Origin: an uncultured Oscillospiraceae bacterium
GTDB lineage: Bacteria; Bacillota; Clostridia; Oscillospirales; Oscillospiraceae
Reading direction: 5' to 3'
Assembly (NCBI GenBank): GCA_947588605.1
Contig: CANPYK010000004.1
Span: 1-64,000 of the forward strand
DNA: 64,000 nt
Shown here piece by piece: positions 8,641 to 17,799 of the stretch. The notes under the pieces are model-generated. The model did no database searches and was not told the origin of the DNA. It saw only the letters and a list, made by a program, of their open reading frames with translations. The translations under genes were made by a program, and so were the position numbers. Numbering within the stretch: position 1 is the stretch's first letter; every line of letters starts with the position of its first letter.

Positions 8641-10455
8641 TCACTCCATCCGAACCCTGTACGTCCTCAGCCAGTGGTTGAGCTGCAAAAACCAGGCGAC
8701 GGTCTGGGGGGTGGTCATGAGCTGGCCGTACCAGGGGGTGGAGACGTCGGAGGCCATCAGCTCCCGGAGGGCCTCCGGGCGGACGATGGCGTGGAGAGGC
8801 TGGGTCGGGTCGTCCAGGACCGTTTGGAGCTCCCGGCAGACGGCGGCGAGGTAGGCGGGGTTGTGGGTCTTGGGGTAGGGGCTTTTCTTGCGCCAGAGGA
8901 CCTCGTCCGGGAGCCACCCCCGCATGGCCTCCCGCAAAAGGCCCTTTTCGAAGCCGTCGTGGTCCTTGTAGGCCCAGGGGACGGTGTAGAGGTACTCCGC
9001 GATCCGGTGGTCGCAGAAGGGAACGCGGATCTCGAGAGAGCTCCACATGGACATTCTGTCCTTCCGATCCAACAGCGTCTGCATAAACCAGTCCACGTTG
9101 AGGTTCATCATCTCCTTCATCCGTTTTTCCAGGGGGTCCGTGCCGGGGAGGATGTCGCTGTGGGCGCAGGTATCCCGGTAGAAGCTGTCCACGAACTCGA
9201 AGGGCTCGATGGAGCCGAGGACCCCGTCTCTCAAAAAGCCCGCCCGCCAGAGGGTGGACTGGGCCCAGGGGAAGCCCTCCCGCTCCCTGATCGTGGGGTC
9301 CCTGTACCAGGGGTAGCCGCCGAAAATCTCGTCGGCGCACTCGCCGGACACCGCCACGGTGGCGAGGCCCTTGATATCCCGGCAGAATAGGAGCAAAGAC
9401 GAGTCCACGTCCGCCATGCCGGGCAGGTCCCGGGCCTCCACCGCCTCATAGAGGGCCTGAACCAGCTCCGGGGTGTCGAGGACGGTGAGATGGTGCTCGC
9501 CGGGGAGATAGTCCCACATCCGCTTAATGAACGCCGGGTCCGAGGTGGGCTGGAATTTCCCGGCGCGGAAGAATTTTTCGTTGTCCCGGTAGTCCACGGA
9601 CACGGTCCGCAGCGTCTCCCCGCGCTCTTCGAAGTACTTTGCCGCCACGGAGGAGATGAGGGAGGAATCCAGCCCCCCGGAGAGGAACGTGCACACCGGC
9701 ACGTCGGACACCAGCTGCCGCCGGATGGCGTCGGTGACGAGGAAGCGCACCTTCTCCGCCGCCTCCTCGAAGGTGTCCCGGTTCTCCCCGTCCCTGAGAC
9801 GCCAGTAGCGGCGCAGGCGCAGGCGGCCCTCCTCAAAAACGCCGCACTCCCCCGGCAAAAGCTCGAAGACGCCCTTGAAAACGCCGCTTCCCGGCACGCG
9901 CCCCGGCCCCAGGAGCATCACCTGGGCCAGCCCCTCCCGGTCAAGGATGGGCTCAATGTCCGGGTGGCACAAAAGCGCCTTGAGCTCGGAGGCGAAAATC
10001 AGCGCCTCCCCCCGCAGGGCGTAGAAAAGGGGCTTGACGCCCATCCTGTCCCGGCAGAGGAAGAGCCGCCTTCGCTCCTCGTCCCAGACGGCAAAGGCGT
10101 AAATACCGTTGAGACGGTCAACGCACGCCTCGCCCCACTGGGCGTAGGCATGGAGGAGCACCTCCGTGTCCGAGCGCGTCTCAAACCGATGGCCCAGCGC
10201 CTCCAGCTCCGCCTTCAGCTCCGGGGTGTTGTAAAGCTCCCCGTTGTAGACCATGGTGAGCGGCCCAAGCCGCATGGGCTGACGCCCGTTTTCCGGGTCC
10301 ATGACGGACAGGCGCGCGTGGACCAGCACCGCCCCATCCGTCACCGCCGCGCCCTTCTGGTCCGGCCCCCGGCGGGAGAGGACCGCGCGCATTTTTTCAA
10401 AAACCGGCAGGAGCGGACGCACATCTCCGCCCACCTGCCCCGCGATACCGCACAT
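8641..10455 (-). CDS. asnB: Asparagine synthase (glutamine-hydrolysing)
   Basis: 604 aa. Makes asparagine from aspartate, ATP and glutamine. The N-terminal class II glutamine amidotransferase domain begins MCGIAG with the catalytic Cys2 and has the RRGPDQ and YNGELYN motifs. The C-terminal synthetase domain has the ATP-pyrophosphatase P-loop SGGLDSSLIS near residue 260 and SGECADEIFGGYPWY. Ribosome binding site GGAGG before ATG 10455. It is the last gene of the right-to-left series, separated from ispA by a terminator-like hairpin, so it may have its own promoter that I could not place. Confidence 0.95.
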   Translation of the reverse strand: MCGIAGQVGGDVRPLLPVFEKMRAVLSRRGPDQKGAAVTDGAVLVHARLSVMDPENGRQPMRLGPLTMVYNGELYNTPELKAELEALGHRFETRSDTEVLLHAYAQWGEACVDRLNGIYAFAVWDEERRRLFLCRDRMGVKPLFYALRGEALIFASELKALLCHPDIEPILDREGLAQVMLLGPGRVPGSGVFKGVFELLPGECGVFEEGRLRLRRYWRLRDGENRDTFEEAAEKVRFLVTDAIRRQLVSDVPVCTFLSGGLDSSLISSVAAKYFEERGETLRTVSVDYRDNEKFFRAGKFQPTSDPAFIKRMWDYLPGEHHLTVLDTPELVQALYEAVEARDLPGMADVDSSLLLFCRDIKGLATVAVSGECADEIFGGYPWYRDPTIREREGFPWAQSTLWRAGFLRDGVLGSIEPFEFVDSFYRDTCAHSDILPGTDPLEKRMKEMMNLNVDWFMQTLLDRKDRMSMWSSLEIRVPFCDHRIAEYLYTVPWAYKDHDGFEKGLLREAMRGWLPDEVLWRKKSPYPKTHNPAYLAAVCRELQTVLDDPTQPLHAIVRPEALRELMASDVSTPWYGQLMTTPQTVAWFLQLNHWLRTYRVRME

Positions 10456-10468
10456 AAGCTGCCTCCAT

Positions 10469-10500
10469 AAAAAGGGCGTCCACCGGTGGGGGTGAACGCC
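10469..10500 (-). terminator. Terminator between ispA and asnB
   Basis: On the minus strand GGCGTTCACC and GGTGGACGCC form a near-perfect stem (10475-10500) followed by TTTTT (10469-10473). It would end transcripts from ispA just before the asnB ribosome binding site, or attenuate them. Confidence 0.65.
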
Positions 10501-10554
10501 GTTGTTCGATATAGTCTATGCGCCGGGACGGAAAAGTGCGCGGCGAAAGCGTTG

Positions 10555-11430
10555 TCAGCTCTCCCGCGCGGCGAGGGCGTCGGCGAGGGCCGGGAGGAAG
10601 GCGTTTTCCGAAAAGGCCCCTTTGAGGGCGGCTTTGGCAAGCTCCGTCTCCCGGAGGACCCGGTCCTCCGCGGCCTCCACACCCAGAAGGGAGGCGTAGG
10701 TGGGCTTGCTGTTTTGTTCATCCGAGCCAATGGGCTTGCCCAGCACCTCCGGGGTGGAGGTGATGTCCAGGATGTCGTCCCGGATCTGGAAGGCCCGGGC
10801 CAAGTGAAGGCCGTAGCCCTCGGCGGCGGCCAGCTTCGCCTCGTCTCCGCCGGCGGCGAGGACGCCCATGGCGCAGGCGGCGCGCAGGAGGGCGCCGGTT
10901 TTCAGGTCGTTTGTTCTCGTCAGGGACTCCAGCGTGGGGTCCGGCTCCCCCGCCGTGTCCAGCTCCTGCCCGCCGCACATGCCCTCGGGTCCGGCGGCGG
11001 CGGCTAAAGCCCGCGCGGCGCGGACCACCCGCTCCGCCGGGAGGGGCGCGGACAGCGCCAATTCAAAGGCGGCGGCCTGGAGGGCGTCCCCGGCCAGCAC
11101 CGCCCGGGCCTCCCCGAACACCACGTGGCTGGTGGGCCTGCCCCGGCGCAGATCGTCGTCGTCCATGCAGGGAAGGTCGTCGTGGATGAGGGAGTAGGTG
11201 TGGATAAGCTCCAGCGCCAGGGCCAGAGGCATGGCCTTTTCCGGCTCGCCGCCGGCGGCCTCGCAGAATTTCAGCGTCAAAATAGGCCGCAGGCGCTTGC
11301 CGCCGGCCAGAAGCGAGTAGCGCATGGCCTCGCGAAGCCGCCCGCAGGGCGCGCCGGCGGTGAAGAGCCCTTCCAGCTCCCCGTCCACTCTGGTCTTCAG
11401 GGCCGCGAGCTCCTTTTGGAGGTCCATCAT
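10555..11430 (-). CDS. ispA: Polyprenyl (farnesyl-type) diphosphate synthase
   Basis: 291 aa. Condenses isopentenyl diphosphate with allylic diphosphates to give farnesyl or geranylgeranyl diphosphate for quinone and undecaprenyl lipids. Both Asp-rich metal-binding motifs are present: DDLPCMDDDDLRRGRP near residue 85 and DDILD in the last third, with the GGKRLRP motif near residue 45. The ATG at 11430 overlaps the xseB stop codon (a second Met follows at 11427), so the two are translationally coupled. The xseA-xseB-ispA order is typical of clostridia and bacilli. Product chain length cannot be read from the sequence. Confidence 0.93.
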   Translation of the reverse strand: MMDLQKELAALKTRVDGELEGLFTAGAPCGRLREAMRYSLLAGGKRLRPILTLKFCEAAGGEPEKAMPLALALELIHTYSLIHDDLPCMDDDDLRRGRPTSHVVFGEARAVLAGDALQAAAFELALSAPLPAERVVRAARALAAAAGPEGMCGGQELDTAGEPDPTLESLTRTNDLKTGALLRAACAMGVLAAGGDEAKLAAAEGYGLHLARAFQIRDDILDITSTPEVLGKPIGSDEQNSKPTYASLLGVEAAEDRVLRETELAKAALKGAFSENAFLPALADALAARES

Positions 11431-11660
11431 TCGACCTCCTCGAAGGGCGTCTCCTCCGGCGCGCCCTCGGGGCCCCGGCGGAGCTTCACCACCTTCTGTT
11501 CCGCCTCGTCCAGCGTCTTCCCGCAGGAGCGGATGAGCCGGGTGCCCTCCTCAAAGAGCGCCAGCGCCTCCTCCAGGGGCTTGTCCCCCCGCTCCAGGGT
11601 CTTCACGATCTCGTCGAGCCGTGCGACGGATTCCTCAAACGTCATTTTCTTTGCGGCCAT
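11427..11660 (-). CDS. xseB: Exodeoxyribonuclease VII small subunit
   Basis: 77 aa, full length for the family. Small accessory subunit of exonuclease VII, which degrades single-stranded DNA into short oligonucleotides. The family pattern is visible: FEESVARLDEIVKTLERGD, PLEEALALFEEGTRLI and the C-terminal LDEAEQKV. The start lies inside xseA (26-nt overlap) and the stop overlaps the ispA start. Confidence 0.93.
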   Translation of the reverse strand: MAAKKMTFEESVARLDEIVKTLERGDKPLEEALALFEEGTRLIRSCGKTLDEAEQKVVKLRRGPEGAPEETPFEEVE

Positions 11661-12864
11661 AGTCGATGCCCTCCAAAACCTGGCAGCGGATCTCGTCCGC
11701 GCGCAGTCTGATCTTCACTTCGTCCCCCGGTTTCACGTCGCCGGCGCGTCTCACGACGCCGCCATCCTCACGCAGGGCGATGGCGTAGCCCCGGCTCAGG
11801 ACCTTCAGGGGGCTCATGGCGTCCAGCTTCCCGGAAAGCTCGGCAAAGCGCCGGCGCTGGGCGGCTAAAAGCGCGGCGGTGAGGCCCGCCATTTTCTCGC
11901 CACGGGAATCCAGCATAAGGCGGCACTCGTCGATGTAGTTTTTCGGGTCCTGCAAAACCCTGGCCGAGGCCAGCGTATCCAGCCTCTCCCGCGCCAGCCC
12001 CAGCCTCTTTGTCATGGCGGCGGCGGAGCGCTCGGCGCACCCGGAGACGAAGCCGCCGATCTCGGCGATGTCCGGGGCGCACAGCTCGGCGGCGTTGGAG
12101 GGCGTGGCGGCCCGGAGGTCGGCCACGAAGTCGGCGATGGTCACGTCCGGCTCGTGTCCCACGCCGGAGATGACGGGGATGGAGCACTCATATATGGCCC
12201 GGGCCACCCGCTCGTCGTTGAAGCACCACAGGTCCTCCATGCTCCCGCCGCCGCGCCCCACGATCAGCGTGTCGCAGACCCGCCACCGGTCGGCGTAGCG
12301 GACGGCCGCCGCGATCTCCGGCGGGGCCTCCGCCCCCTGCACCCGCACGGGCAGGAGGATCACCTTCGCCACGGGCCAGCGCTTGCGCAGGACCCGGATG
12401 ATGTCGTGGATGGCCGCGCCGGCGGCGCTGGTCACCACCCCCACCCGCATGGGGAAGGCGGGGATGGGCTTTTTGTGGGCCGGGTCGAAAAGCCCCTCCT
12501 TGTAGAGCTTCTCCTTGAGCTGCTCGAAGGCCATTTGCAGGTCCCCCACGCCGTCGGGGGTGAGGGAAGCGGCGTACAGCTGATAGACCCCGTCCCGTGG
12601 GTAGACGCTGACCCGCCCCACCGCCAGGACCTTCATCCCGTCCTGGGGCCGGAAGCGCAAGCGCGCGGCGGCGGACTTGAACATCACGCACCGCAACGCG
12701 CCGGTCTGGTCCTTCATGGTGAAATAGCGGTGCCCGGAGGGGTAAATTTTGTAGTTGGAAAGCTCCCCCCGGACGCAGATGCCGTCCAGCCTCGGCATGG
12801 AGTCAAAGACGTTCTTCAGATACTCGTTGAGCTCGCTCACCGAGACGATGTTCCGGTCATCCAC
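11635..12864 (-). CDS. xseA: Exodeoxyribonuclease VII large subunit
   Basis: 409 aa catalytic subunit. An N-terminal OB fold (about 1-100, with VRGELSNYKIYPSGHRYFTMKD) binds single-stranded DNA. The catalytic core contains VVTSAAGAAIHDI, the GRGGGSMEDLWCFNDE motif near residue 190 and GVGHEPDVTIADFVADLRAATPSNAAE. The ATG at 12864 overlaps the stop of the Kae1-like gene by 8 nt. A coiled region of normal length connects the core to the C-terminal LSRGYAI segment. Confidence 0.95.
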   Translation of the reverse strand: MDDRNIVSVSELNEYLKNVFDSMPRLDGICVRGELSNYKIYPSGHRYFTMKDQTGALRCVMFKSAAARLRFRPQDGMKVLAVGRVSVYPRDGVYQLYAASLTPDGVGDLQMAFEQLKEKLYKEGLFDPAHKKPIPAFPMRVGVVTSAAGAAIHDIIRVLRKRWPVAKVILLPVRVQGAEAPPEIAAAVRYADRWRVCDTLIVGRGGGSMEDLWCFNDERVARAIYECSIPVISGVGHEPDVTIADFVADLRAATPSNAAELCAPDIAEIGGFVSGCAERSAAAMTKRLGLARERLDTLASARVLQDPKNYIDECRLMLDSRGEKMAGLTAALLAAQRRRFAELSGKLDAMSPLKVLSRGYAIALREDGGVVRRAGDVKPGDEVKIRLRADEIRCQVLEGIDYGRKENDV

Positions 12865-13774
12865 GGGCCGTCACCGCCCTCCAGGTGAGAATGGCCGTGC
12901 CCATGGCGTTGTCGGTGGAATATTGGGGCGCGGCGAAGATGCCCTCGGGCGTCAGCGCCCGCAGGAGCGAATTGGAGGCCACGCCGCCGGAGTAGAGAAC
13001 CGGCAGATCGCCGTAGAGCTTTTTGGCCTCCCCGGCGGCCTGATGGACGGCGCGGACGACGGAGGCTAAAGAGAAGTACGCGATCTCCGCGTCCGGCTCC
13101 CCGCGCTCCCGCATCTCCTTCATCTTGTGCTCCACGCCGGAGAGGGAGAAAAAGCACCCGTCCTTTTTGGGAAGGTACGAGCTTTTCTCCGCCGCCTCCC
13201 CGGAGAGCTTGTCCAGCGCCTTTCCGGCGGGGAATGGCAGCCCCAGCAGCTGACCGGTGCGGTCGATGAGCTGTCCGGCGGACACGTCCCTGGTGCCGCC
13301 GACGATCTCACACCGCACGGCCACCCCGTCCGGGACTACGCGCAAAAGCTCCGTGGTCCCGCCGGAGAGGTGCCACGCCAGATGGGGCGTTTCCAGAAGC
13401 TCCATGTGCCCGGCCGACCAGGCCGCGGCGGCGATGTGCCCCTGCTGGTGGGAAAAGCCGAAGTAGGGGACCTTCAAAAAATGCGCCAGCGCCCGGGCCT
13501 GGGCCACGCCGGCCAGGAAGCAGGGCATATAGCTGCCCTCCACCTCCCGGGGCGTCTCGGAGGCGCCCACGGCGATGATGTCCCCCTCAAAGGGGAGGGC
13601 GTCCACGAGCTCCGGCAACCGACGGACATGGGAAAAAAGGGCGTCCGACTGGCGAAGGCCCAGCTCGCCAGGCCTCACGTCCAGAAGGCGTCCCACATTC
13701 GTCCCCCGCTCCCCGTCAAAGACGGCGCAGGAGGTGGTATAGTTCGAGGTATCAAAAGCGACAACGATGCTCAT
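12857..13774 (-). CDS. Kae1/TsaD-like ASKHA-fold protein (peptidase M22 family paralogue)
   Basis: 305 aa. Related to TsaD, the ATPase of tRNA threonylcarbamoyl-adenosine synthesis, but shorter and more divergent. The N-terminal VAFDTSNYTTSCAVFD phosphate-binding strand, the metal-binding HQQGH (HxxxH) near residues 107-111, the HLSGGTTELL loop and a C-terminal YSGGVASN glycine loop are visible. This paralogue is commonly found between nusB and xseA in clostridia and its function is not established, so I do not call it tsaD. ATGA overlap with nusB. Confidence 0.82.
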   Translation of the reverse strand: MSIVVAFDTSNYTTSCAVFDGERGTNVGRLLDVRPGELGLRQSDALFSHVRRLPELVDALPFEGDIIAVGASETPREVEGSYMPCFLAGVAQARALAHFLKVPYFGFSHQQGHIAAAAWSAGHMELLETPHLAWHLSGGTTELLRVVPDGVAVRCEIVGGTRDVSAGQLIDRTGQLLGLPFPAGKALDKLSGEAAEKSSYLPKKDGCFFSLSGVEHKMKEMRERGEPDAEIAYFSLASVVRAVHQAAGEAKKLYGDLPVLYSGGVASNSLLRALTPEGIFAAPQYSTDNAMGTAILTWRAVTARG

Positions 13775-14220
13775 TTGGGTATTTCTTCCCTGACGAAGGA
13801 GCCGAGGATGCCGTTTACGAAGCTCACCGTCTCCGGCTCGTCGTATTTCTTGGCGATCTCCACGGCCTCGTTGATGGCCGCGCCGTTGGGGATCTCCGGC
13901 ATATACAGGATCTCGTACATGGCGGTCTTCACCACCGCCACGGCGGTGCGGGAGATGCGCCCGAAGGCCCAGCCCCTGGCGTATTTGTCGATGTACCCGT
14001 CCAGCTCCGCCGAGTGCTCCCCCACGCCCCGGACCAGCCGCTCGATGTACTGGCGGTGGTTGGCCTGGGGGCGGGATTCGTAGAGCTTGTCCTCCGGGGC
14101 CAGGGACTCATAGTAGTCCCCCTCGAAAAAGTGCTCCAGCACCTCCCCGGCGTCGCACTCACGGCTGGATATCTCAAAGCACAGCCTCACCGCGATCTCT
14201 CTGGCTTCCGATCTGTTCAT
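13771..14220 (-). CDS. nusB: Transcription antitermination factor NusB
   Basis: 149 aa all-helical RNA-binding protein that acts with NusE (S10) at boxA sequences in rRNA transcription antitermination. Family features: the N-terminal RSEAREIAVRLCFE, RTAVAVVKTAMYEIL, IPNGAAINEAVEIAKKYDEPETVSFVNGILG. It overlaps the following gene by 4 nt (ATGA) and follows the Asp23 gene by 11 bp. Confidence 0.95.
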   Translation of the reverse strand: MNRSEAREIAVRLCFEISSRECDAGEVLEHFFEGDYYESLAPEDKLYESRPQANHRQYIERLVRGVGEHSAELDGYIDKYARGWAFGRISRTAVAVVKTAMYEILYMPEIPNGAAINEAVEIAKKYDEPETVSFVNGILGSFVREEIPK

Positions 14221-14231
14221 GGCTTCACCGC

Positions 14232-14594
14232 TTATTTCTTGAGATTGACGCCGATGACGTGGACGTTGACCTCCCGGACGGTGAAGCCCGTGGCGGACTC
14301 CACGGCGGAGGCCACGGCCTCCTGGACCTTCCGGCCCACCTTGTTGACGGACACGCCCATGCGCACGGTGAGCCAGACGTCCACCCGCAGGTTCTCGCCC
14401 TCCACCGTGAGCTTCACGCCCTTGGCCAGGTTCTTCTTCCCCAAAAGCTCGCCCAGGTCGAGCCCGGCGGACAGCGCCGCCACGCCCTCCGTCTCCAGCG
14501 CCGCCGTAGCGGCGATGACGGCGATGACCTCCTCCGAGATGTTGACGCTCCCCTTTTCGTCGGGGTGGGTGATGTAATCCCTGTTTTCGCCCAT
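14232..14594 (-). CDS. Asp23/Gls24 family envelope stress response protein
   Basis: 120 aa. Members of this family are small envelope-associated proteins in Firmicutes and are often encoded directly upstream of nusB, as here. The family core is visible: VNISEEVIAVIAATAALETEGV, the central LTVRMGVSVNKVGRKVQEAVASAVE and the terminal VREVNVHVIGV. I chose ATG 14594 because GGAGGA lies 4-10 nt upstream; the frame stays open upstream but without a ribosome binding site. Between it and spoIIIAH is a 460-bp hairpin array. Confidence 0.9.
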   Translation of the reverse strand: MGENRDYITHPDEKGSVNISEEVIAVIAATAALETEGVAALSAGLDLGELLGKKNLAKGVKLTVEGENLRVDVWLTVRMGVSVNKVGRKVQEAVASAVESATGFTVREVNVHVIGVNLKK

Positions 14595-14724
14595 TTCATC
14601 CTCCGATTCTCCGTGCCAGCGGCACCTTTTTTGCACATGGGACCATTTTAGCACAGGTCGGGGAAAAAATAAAGGAAAAGTTCTGTGTTTCGAAAAAAAC
14701 CGGGGGTTGGTGGGACGGGGACGA

Positions 14725-15035
14725 AGGAAGGGCGGGTTTGGAACCCGCCCCTACAGTTTTAAATTGCGTTCAATTCATGCCGTACGGGCCGCCGCCCACG
14801 GCGGCCCGCGTTGCAGGTTTCGGATTGCCCCCGATAAACGCCGTAGGGGTCGCCGTCTCGGCGACCCGCGTTACGATGACCTCCCATGTCATTTGATTGG
14901 GATAACCTTCCAAGTTTCCTGTAGGGGCGGGTTCCAAACCCGCCCGTGCGCGGTTGCCGGACGGGAACGGTTCCGATAAAACGGTACATGTCGGTCGTCC
15001 GGGCCTGGGTCGCCGGGGACGGCGACCCCTACGGC
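14725..15035. repeat. Array of five co-varying hairpins
   Basis: Five hairpins at 14730-14750 (GGGCGGGTT/AACCCGCCC), 14786-14807 (GGGCCGCC/GGCGGCCC), 14847-14867 (GGGTCGCC/GGCGACCC), 14925-14945 (GGGCGGGTT/AACCCGCCC) and 15007-15028 (GGGTCGCC/GGCGACCC). The linkers between them (for instance GTTGCAGGTTTCGGATTGCC) recur nearly unchanged at 42293-42315. It lies between spoIIIAH and the Asp23 gene in the direction of transcription. Confidence 0.85.
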
Positions 15036-15058
15036 GGGATTTCGGGGCGGGCGCGGGT

Positions 15059-15682
15059 TTATTTGATCTCCGACACCGTCAGCTTATCTGCCGGTAGGCC
15101 CGTTTCGGCCTTGACGATGTCGGTGATCTTCGCCACGGCGGACTGGTCGAGGCCGCCCTCGGCGGCTACGGTGACGCTGACGCGCTCGTCGGTGAGGTAG
15201 ACCACGCAGTCGATGAAGCCCTTGGCTTTGATCTTGCTCTCGATCTCCGCCTCCTTCACCGCCCGGTCGGCAAGCTGGGTCATGGCCTTCAACGCCCCGT
15301 CCACCGTCTCCTGGCTGGCCCCGTCGGCGGCGGCCACGGCGGAGAGGGTGGCGGCGGCCTCGTCACGGGCCTCGCCGCGCTTTAGGCGCACGTCGGCGAA
15401 ATACTCGGCCAGGACCCGGGCGGCGGCGTCCGCGGAGGCGTCGGCGTTGTCCTCGGTGTCCTTCCCCGCCACGGTGTAGTAAAGCCCCGCGCCGCCCTCG
15501 CTCACCGCCGCCCCGGCGGGCTTTGTCGTCTCCGCGGTCCCGGTGGGGTCGGTGACCTTCCCCTTGTCCCCGGAGGCGGACGCCTCCTCCACCTGCTTGT
15601 TGTACGACCAATTGAGGTACACGGCGGCGCAGATGAACAGCATGACGGTGAGGATCACCGCGTTTTTCTTGATGGATTTCAT
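15059..15682 (-). CDS. spoIIIAH: Stage III sporulation protein AH
   Basis: 207 aa. Mother-cell membrane protein whose extracellular ring-forming domain binds SpoIIQ across the intermembrane space and builds the feeding-tube channel. One N-terminal membrane segment (about residues 4-24), then a charged Ala-rich spacer and a C-terminal YscJ/FliF-like domain ending ...GLPADKLTVSEIK. I chose ATG 15682 because GGAGGAGG lies 7 nt upstream; an in-frame ATG at 15697 lacks one. Last gene of the spoIIIA operon, 16 bp after spoIIIAG. Confidence 0.93.
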   Translation of the reverse strand: MKSIKKNAVILTVMLFICAAVYLNWSYNKQVEEASASGDKGKVTDPTGTAETTKPAGAAVSEGGAGLYYTVAGKDTEDNADASADAAARVLAEYFADVRLKRGEARDEAAATLSAVAAADGASQETVDGALKAMTQLADRAVKEAEIESKIKAKGFIDCVVYLTDERVSVTVAAEGGLDQSAVAKITDIVKAETGLPADKLTVSEIK

Positions 15683-15698
15683 AGTAGCCTCCTCCATT

Positions 15699-16226
15699 TT
15701 AAGGGGTCGCCCCCATTTTCACGATCTTGATGGCGTCGCTCCCCAGGCCCGTGGCGGCCCGGACGGCCTCGGTGAGCTCCAGGCGCACCTGGGCGCTCCC
15801 GGCCCCCTCGGCGCAGACGACGGCTCCCCGGTACGCCGGGTAACGGTAGGAGATCTCCACCTCGCCGGTCTTGCCGCTGCCCTGGGAGACGGTGACGGTG
15901 TCCGTCTCCTCCTCCCAGCGCTCTCCGTCCCGGCTGGCGCCGGAATCCTGGGCCAGGACGCGCTGGCCGTCGTCGCCCATCGTCAGCAGGACCTCCACTC
16001 GGCCCGCGCCGTCGATCTTGGACAAAATGGCCTCCAGCCGCGCCTCCAGCGCCTCCGGGTCCTCCCGGAGAACGGGCGTCTCCGGCTGGGTCTGGGCCGT
16101 CTCCTCGTCGCGCCCTGTGGGGATGAGGAGGATGACGAGCCCGGCCAGCAGGAGGAAAAGCACCGCCCGCCGCGCCTTCACCGCCTCCAGGAGCTTATTG
16201 AGCTTTTCCTTTACGCGTTTATCCAT
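15699..16226 (-). CDS. spoIIIAG: Stage III sporulation protein AG
   Basis: 175 aa. Component of the SpoIIIA-SpoIIQ channel between mother cell and forespore, able to form large rings. An N-terminal cytoplasmic segment is followed by one membrane helix (about 22-37, AVLFLLLAGLVILLIP) and a ring-building domain (LEAILSKIDGAGRVEVLLTMGDD ... EISYRYPAYRGAVVCAEGA ... LTEAVRAATGLGSDAIKIVKM). The start overlaps the spoIIIAF stop by 8 nt. Confidence 0.93.
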   Translation of the reverse strand: MDKRVKEKLNKLLEAVKARRAVLFLLLAGLVILLIPTGRDEETAQTQPETPVLREDPEALEARLEAILSKIDGAGRVEVLLTMGDDGQRVLAQDSGASRDGERWEEETDTVTVSQGSGKTGEVEISYRYPAYRGAVVCAEGAGSAQVRLELTEAVRAATGLGSDAIKIVKMGATP

Positions 16227-16698
16227 CGGTCGTTCTCCAGGTCTGCCTCTCCCGGGGGATCCCCAGGTCCGAGGCGACAGCGGCGGCCAGGGCGGCGTCG
16301 GGCTCCGCGCCCAGGCGGCACGATTCCGGCACCCAGAACCCCTCGGCGCTCCAGCCGGCGGTGACGGACACGGCCGTGAGCGTAAGGCCGAGGCTCGCCG
16401 CTTTGTCCCATATATATGCTTCGCACTTCTCCTCTATGATAAATCGTGTCTGATTCCTCCCCTCCTCCTGGGCGCGGCGGGCGAAGTCCTCCGCCTCCCT
16501 GGTGAAGCCCTCCAGGTCCTCCAGCGGGTCCCCGGCGGAGGGCAGGCGCGCGCCCATCAGCGCCCCCAGGAGGGCAAAACCGCACACCGCCGCCAGGACC
16601 TTCTTGCCCATCCCCTCCGGCGCCAGCGCCCGGACAAGGGCGCAGACAAGGGACGTGCCCACAATGGCCAGCAGCCAGGACCGCAAGGCTGAAAGCAT
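16219..16698 (-). CDS. spoIIIAF: Stage III sporulation protein AF
   Basis: 159 aa. Membrane protein of the SpoIIIA complex: two N-terminal membrane helices (about 5-25 and 32-50) and a C-terminal soluble domain. Identified mainly by position in the intact spoIIIAA-AH order together with size and topology; sequence conservation in this family is low. GGAGG precedes the ATG, 12 bp after spoIIIAE. Confidence 0.88.
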   Translation of the reverse strand: MLSALRSWLLAIVGTSLVCALVRALAPEGMGKKVLAAVCGFALLGALMGARLPSAGDPLEDLEGFTREAEDFARRAQEEGRNQTRFIIEEKCEAYIWDKAASLGLTLTAVSVTAGWSAEGFWVPESCRLGAEPDAALAAAVASDLGIPRERQTWRTTDG

Positions 16699-16710
16699 CT
16701 GGAACCTCCT

Positions 16711-17799
16711 TTAAAGTCCGGTCAGCTTGGCCCCGGAGATGATGGAGACAAGCAGGATCACCGCCTCGGTGCCCGCCAGGCCCAGGGCCATGGCGTAAGC
16801 GCCGGAGACTGTCTCGATGAGGCCGGTGAGCTTTCTGTCCGCCACGGCGGAGGCCAGGGCCGCCGCGATCTTGAAGAGCACAGACCCCACCGCCAGCCGC
16901 AAAAAGGGCAGGGCGCAGACGGCCAGCACCGCCACCACCCCGAAGGCCCCGGCGGCGGCGCGGATGACCCCCAGGCCCGAGGCCACGGCGTCCGACGCCT
17001 GGGAGACCATGCCCCCCACCACCGGCAGGAGGGTGGAGATGGCGGTCTTGGTGAGCTTCACCGCCGCCGCGTCCGCCGAGGAGGCGATGAGCCCCGTGGC
17101 GGTGAGGTAGACGGTGAAGGCCAGCACAAGGCCGGTGAGGGCGTACTTCACGGCGCTCTTCAAGAGCTTCGCCGGCCCCGCCAGCCCCCCGAAGGCCGCC
17201 TCCCCCGCCCCGGCGGCGAGGTAGAGGTAGATCATGGGCAGGACCAGCTTCTCCCCCAACGCCATGAGGATATCGAGGAAGAGCATGGACGCGGCGTACT
17301 TGGCCGCTCCGGCCATGGCCGCCCCCGACGCCGCCGAGGCGGAGGCCAGCACCGGGAGCATCACCTTGGAGAAGTCGTGCAACTCCCGCACGCACTGTTC
17401 CGCCTCGCCGATGAGGGTCCGCACGCCCCCCACCGAGGCCGAGAGGATCACGAAAACGCCCACCAGGTTCACGTAGTCGATCCCCTCGGCGCTTTTCCCC
17501 GCCAGGGGCGCGGCCACGGAACAGACCGCCGCGGCGGCCAGCACCGCCGCCGCGCCCCCCAGCGCCCCCCGGAAGACCTCCCGGAGGTGGTCCCGGACGG
17601 TACTTAGGACCCGGCCCAGGGCCGCGCTCACGTCCAGGGACTCGTCCACGCTCTGCCCGTCCAGGGCCTCCCGGGCCCCGTCGGGAAGGCCGTCCTCCAG
17701 CGCCTCCAGGCCGAGGAAGCCGTTGTCCGCCGCCAGGGCATGTCCCGCCAGCAGGAGGGCCAGCGCGGCGATGAGCAAAACCCGTACCGCCGCCCTCAT
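16711..17799 (-). CDS. spoIIIAE: Stage III sporulation protein AE
   Basis: 362 aa polytopic membrane protein of the SpoIIIA channel complex. A signal-like N-terminal helix (1-22) is followed by a short soluble part and about seven membrane segments rich in Ala, Gly and Val. Family stretches include [25 protein letters not shown] and [28 protein letters not shown]. The start overlaps the spoIIIAD stop by 4 nt (ATGA). Confidence 0.94.
   Translation of the reverse strand: MRAAVRVLLIAALALLLAGHALAADNGFLGLEALEDGLPDGAREALDGQSVDESLDVSAALGRVLSTVRDHLREVFRGALGGAAAVLAAAAVCSVAAPLAGKSAEGIDYVNLVGVFVILSASVGGVRTLIGEAEQCVRELHDFSKVMLPVLASASAASGAAMAGAAKYAASMLFLDILMALGEKLVLPMIYLYLAAGAGEAAFGGLAGPAKLLKSAVKYALTGLVLAFTVYLTATGLIASSADAAAVKLTKTAISTLLPVVGGMVSQASDAVASGLGVIRAAAGAFGVVAVLAVCALPFLRLAVGSVLFKIAAALASAVADRKLTGLIETVSGAYAMALGLAGTEAVILLVSIISGAKLTGL

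Noticed and set aside
12857-13774. Calling this gene tsaD
   Set aside because: It is shorter and more divergent than TsaD and sits in the nusB-xseA context typical of the uncharacterised clostridial paralogue.
13127-14083. Long plus-strand frame opposite the Kae1-like and nusB genes
   Set aside because: Shadow frame caused by high GC; the minus strand holds tightly overlapping genes with recognised motifs.
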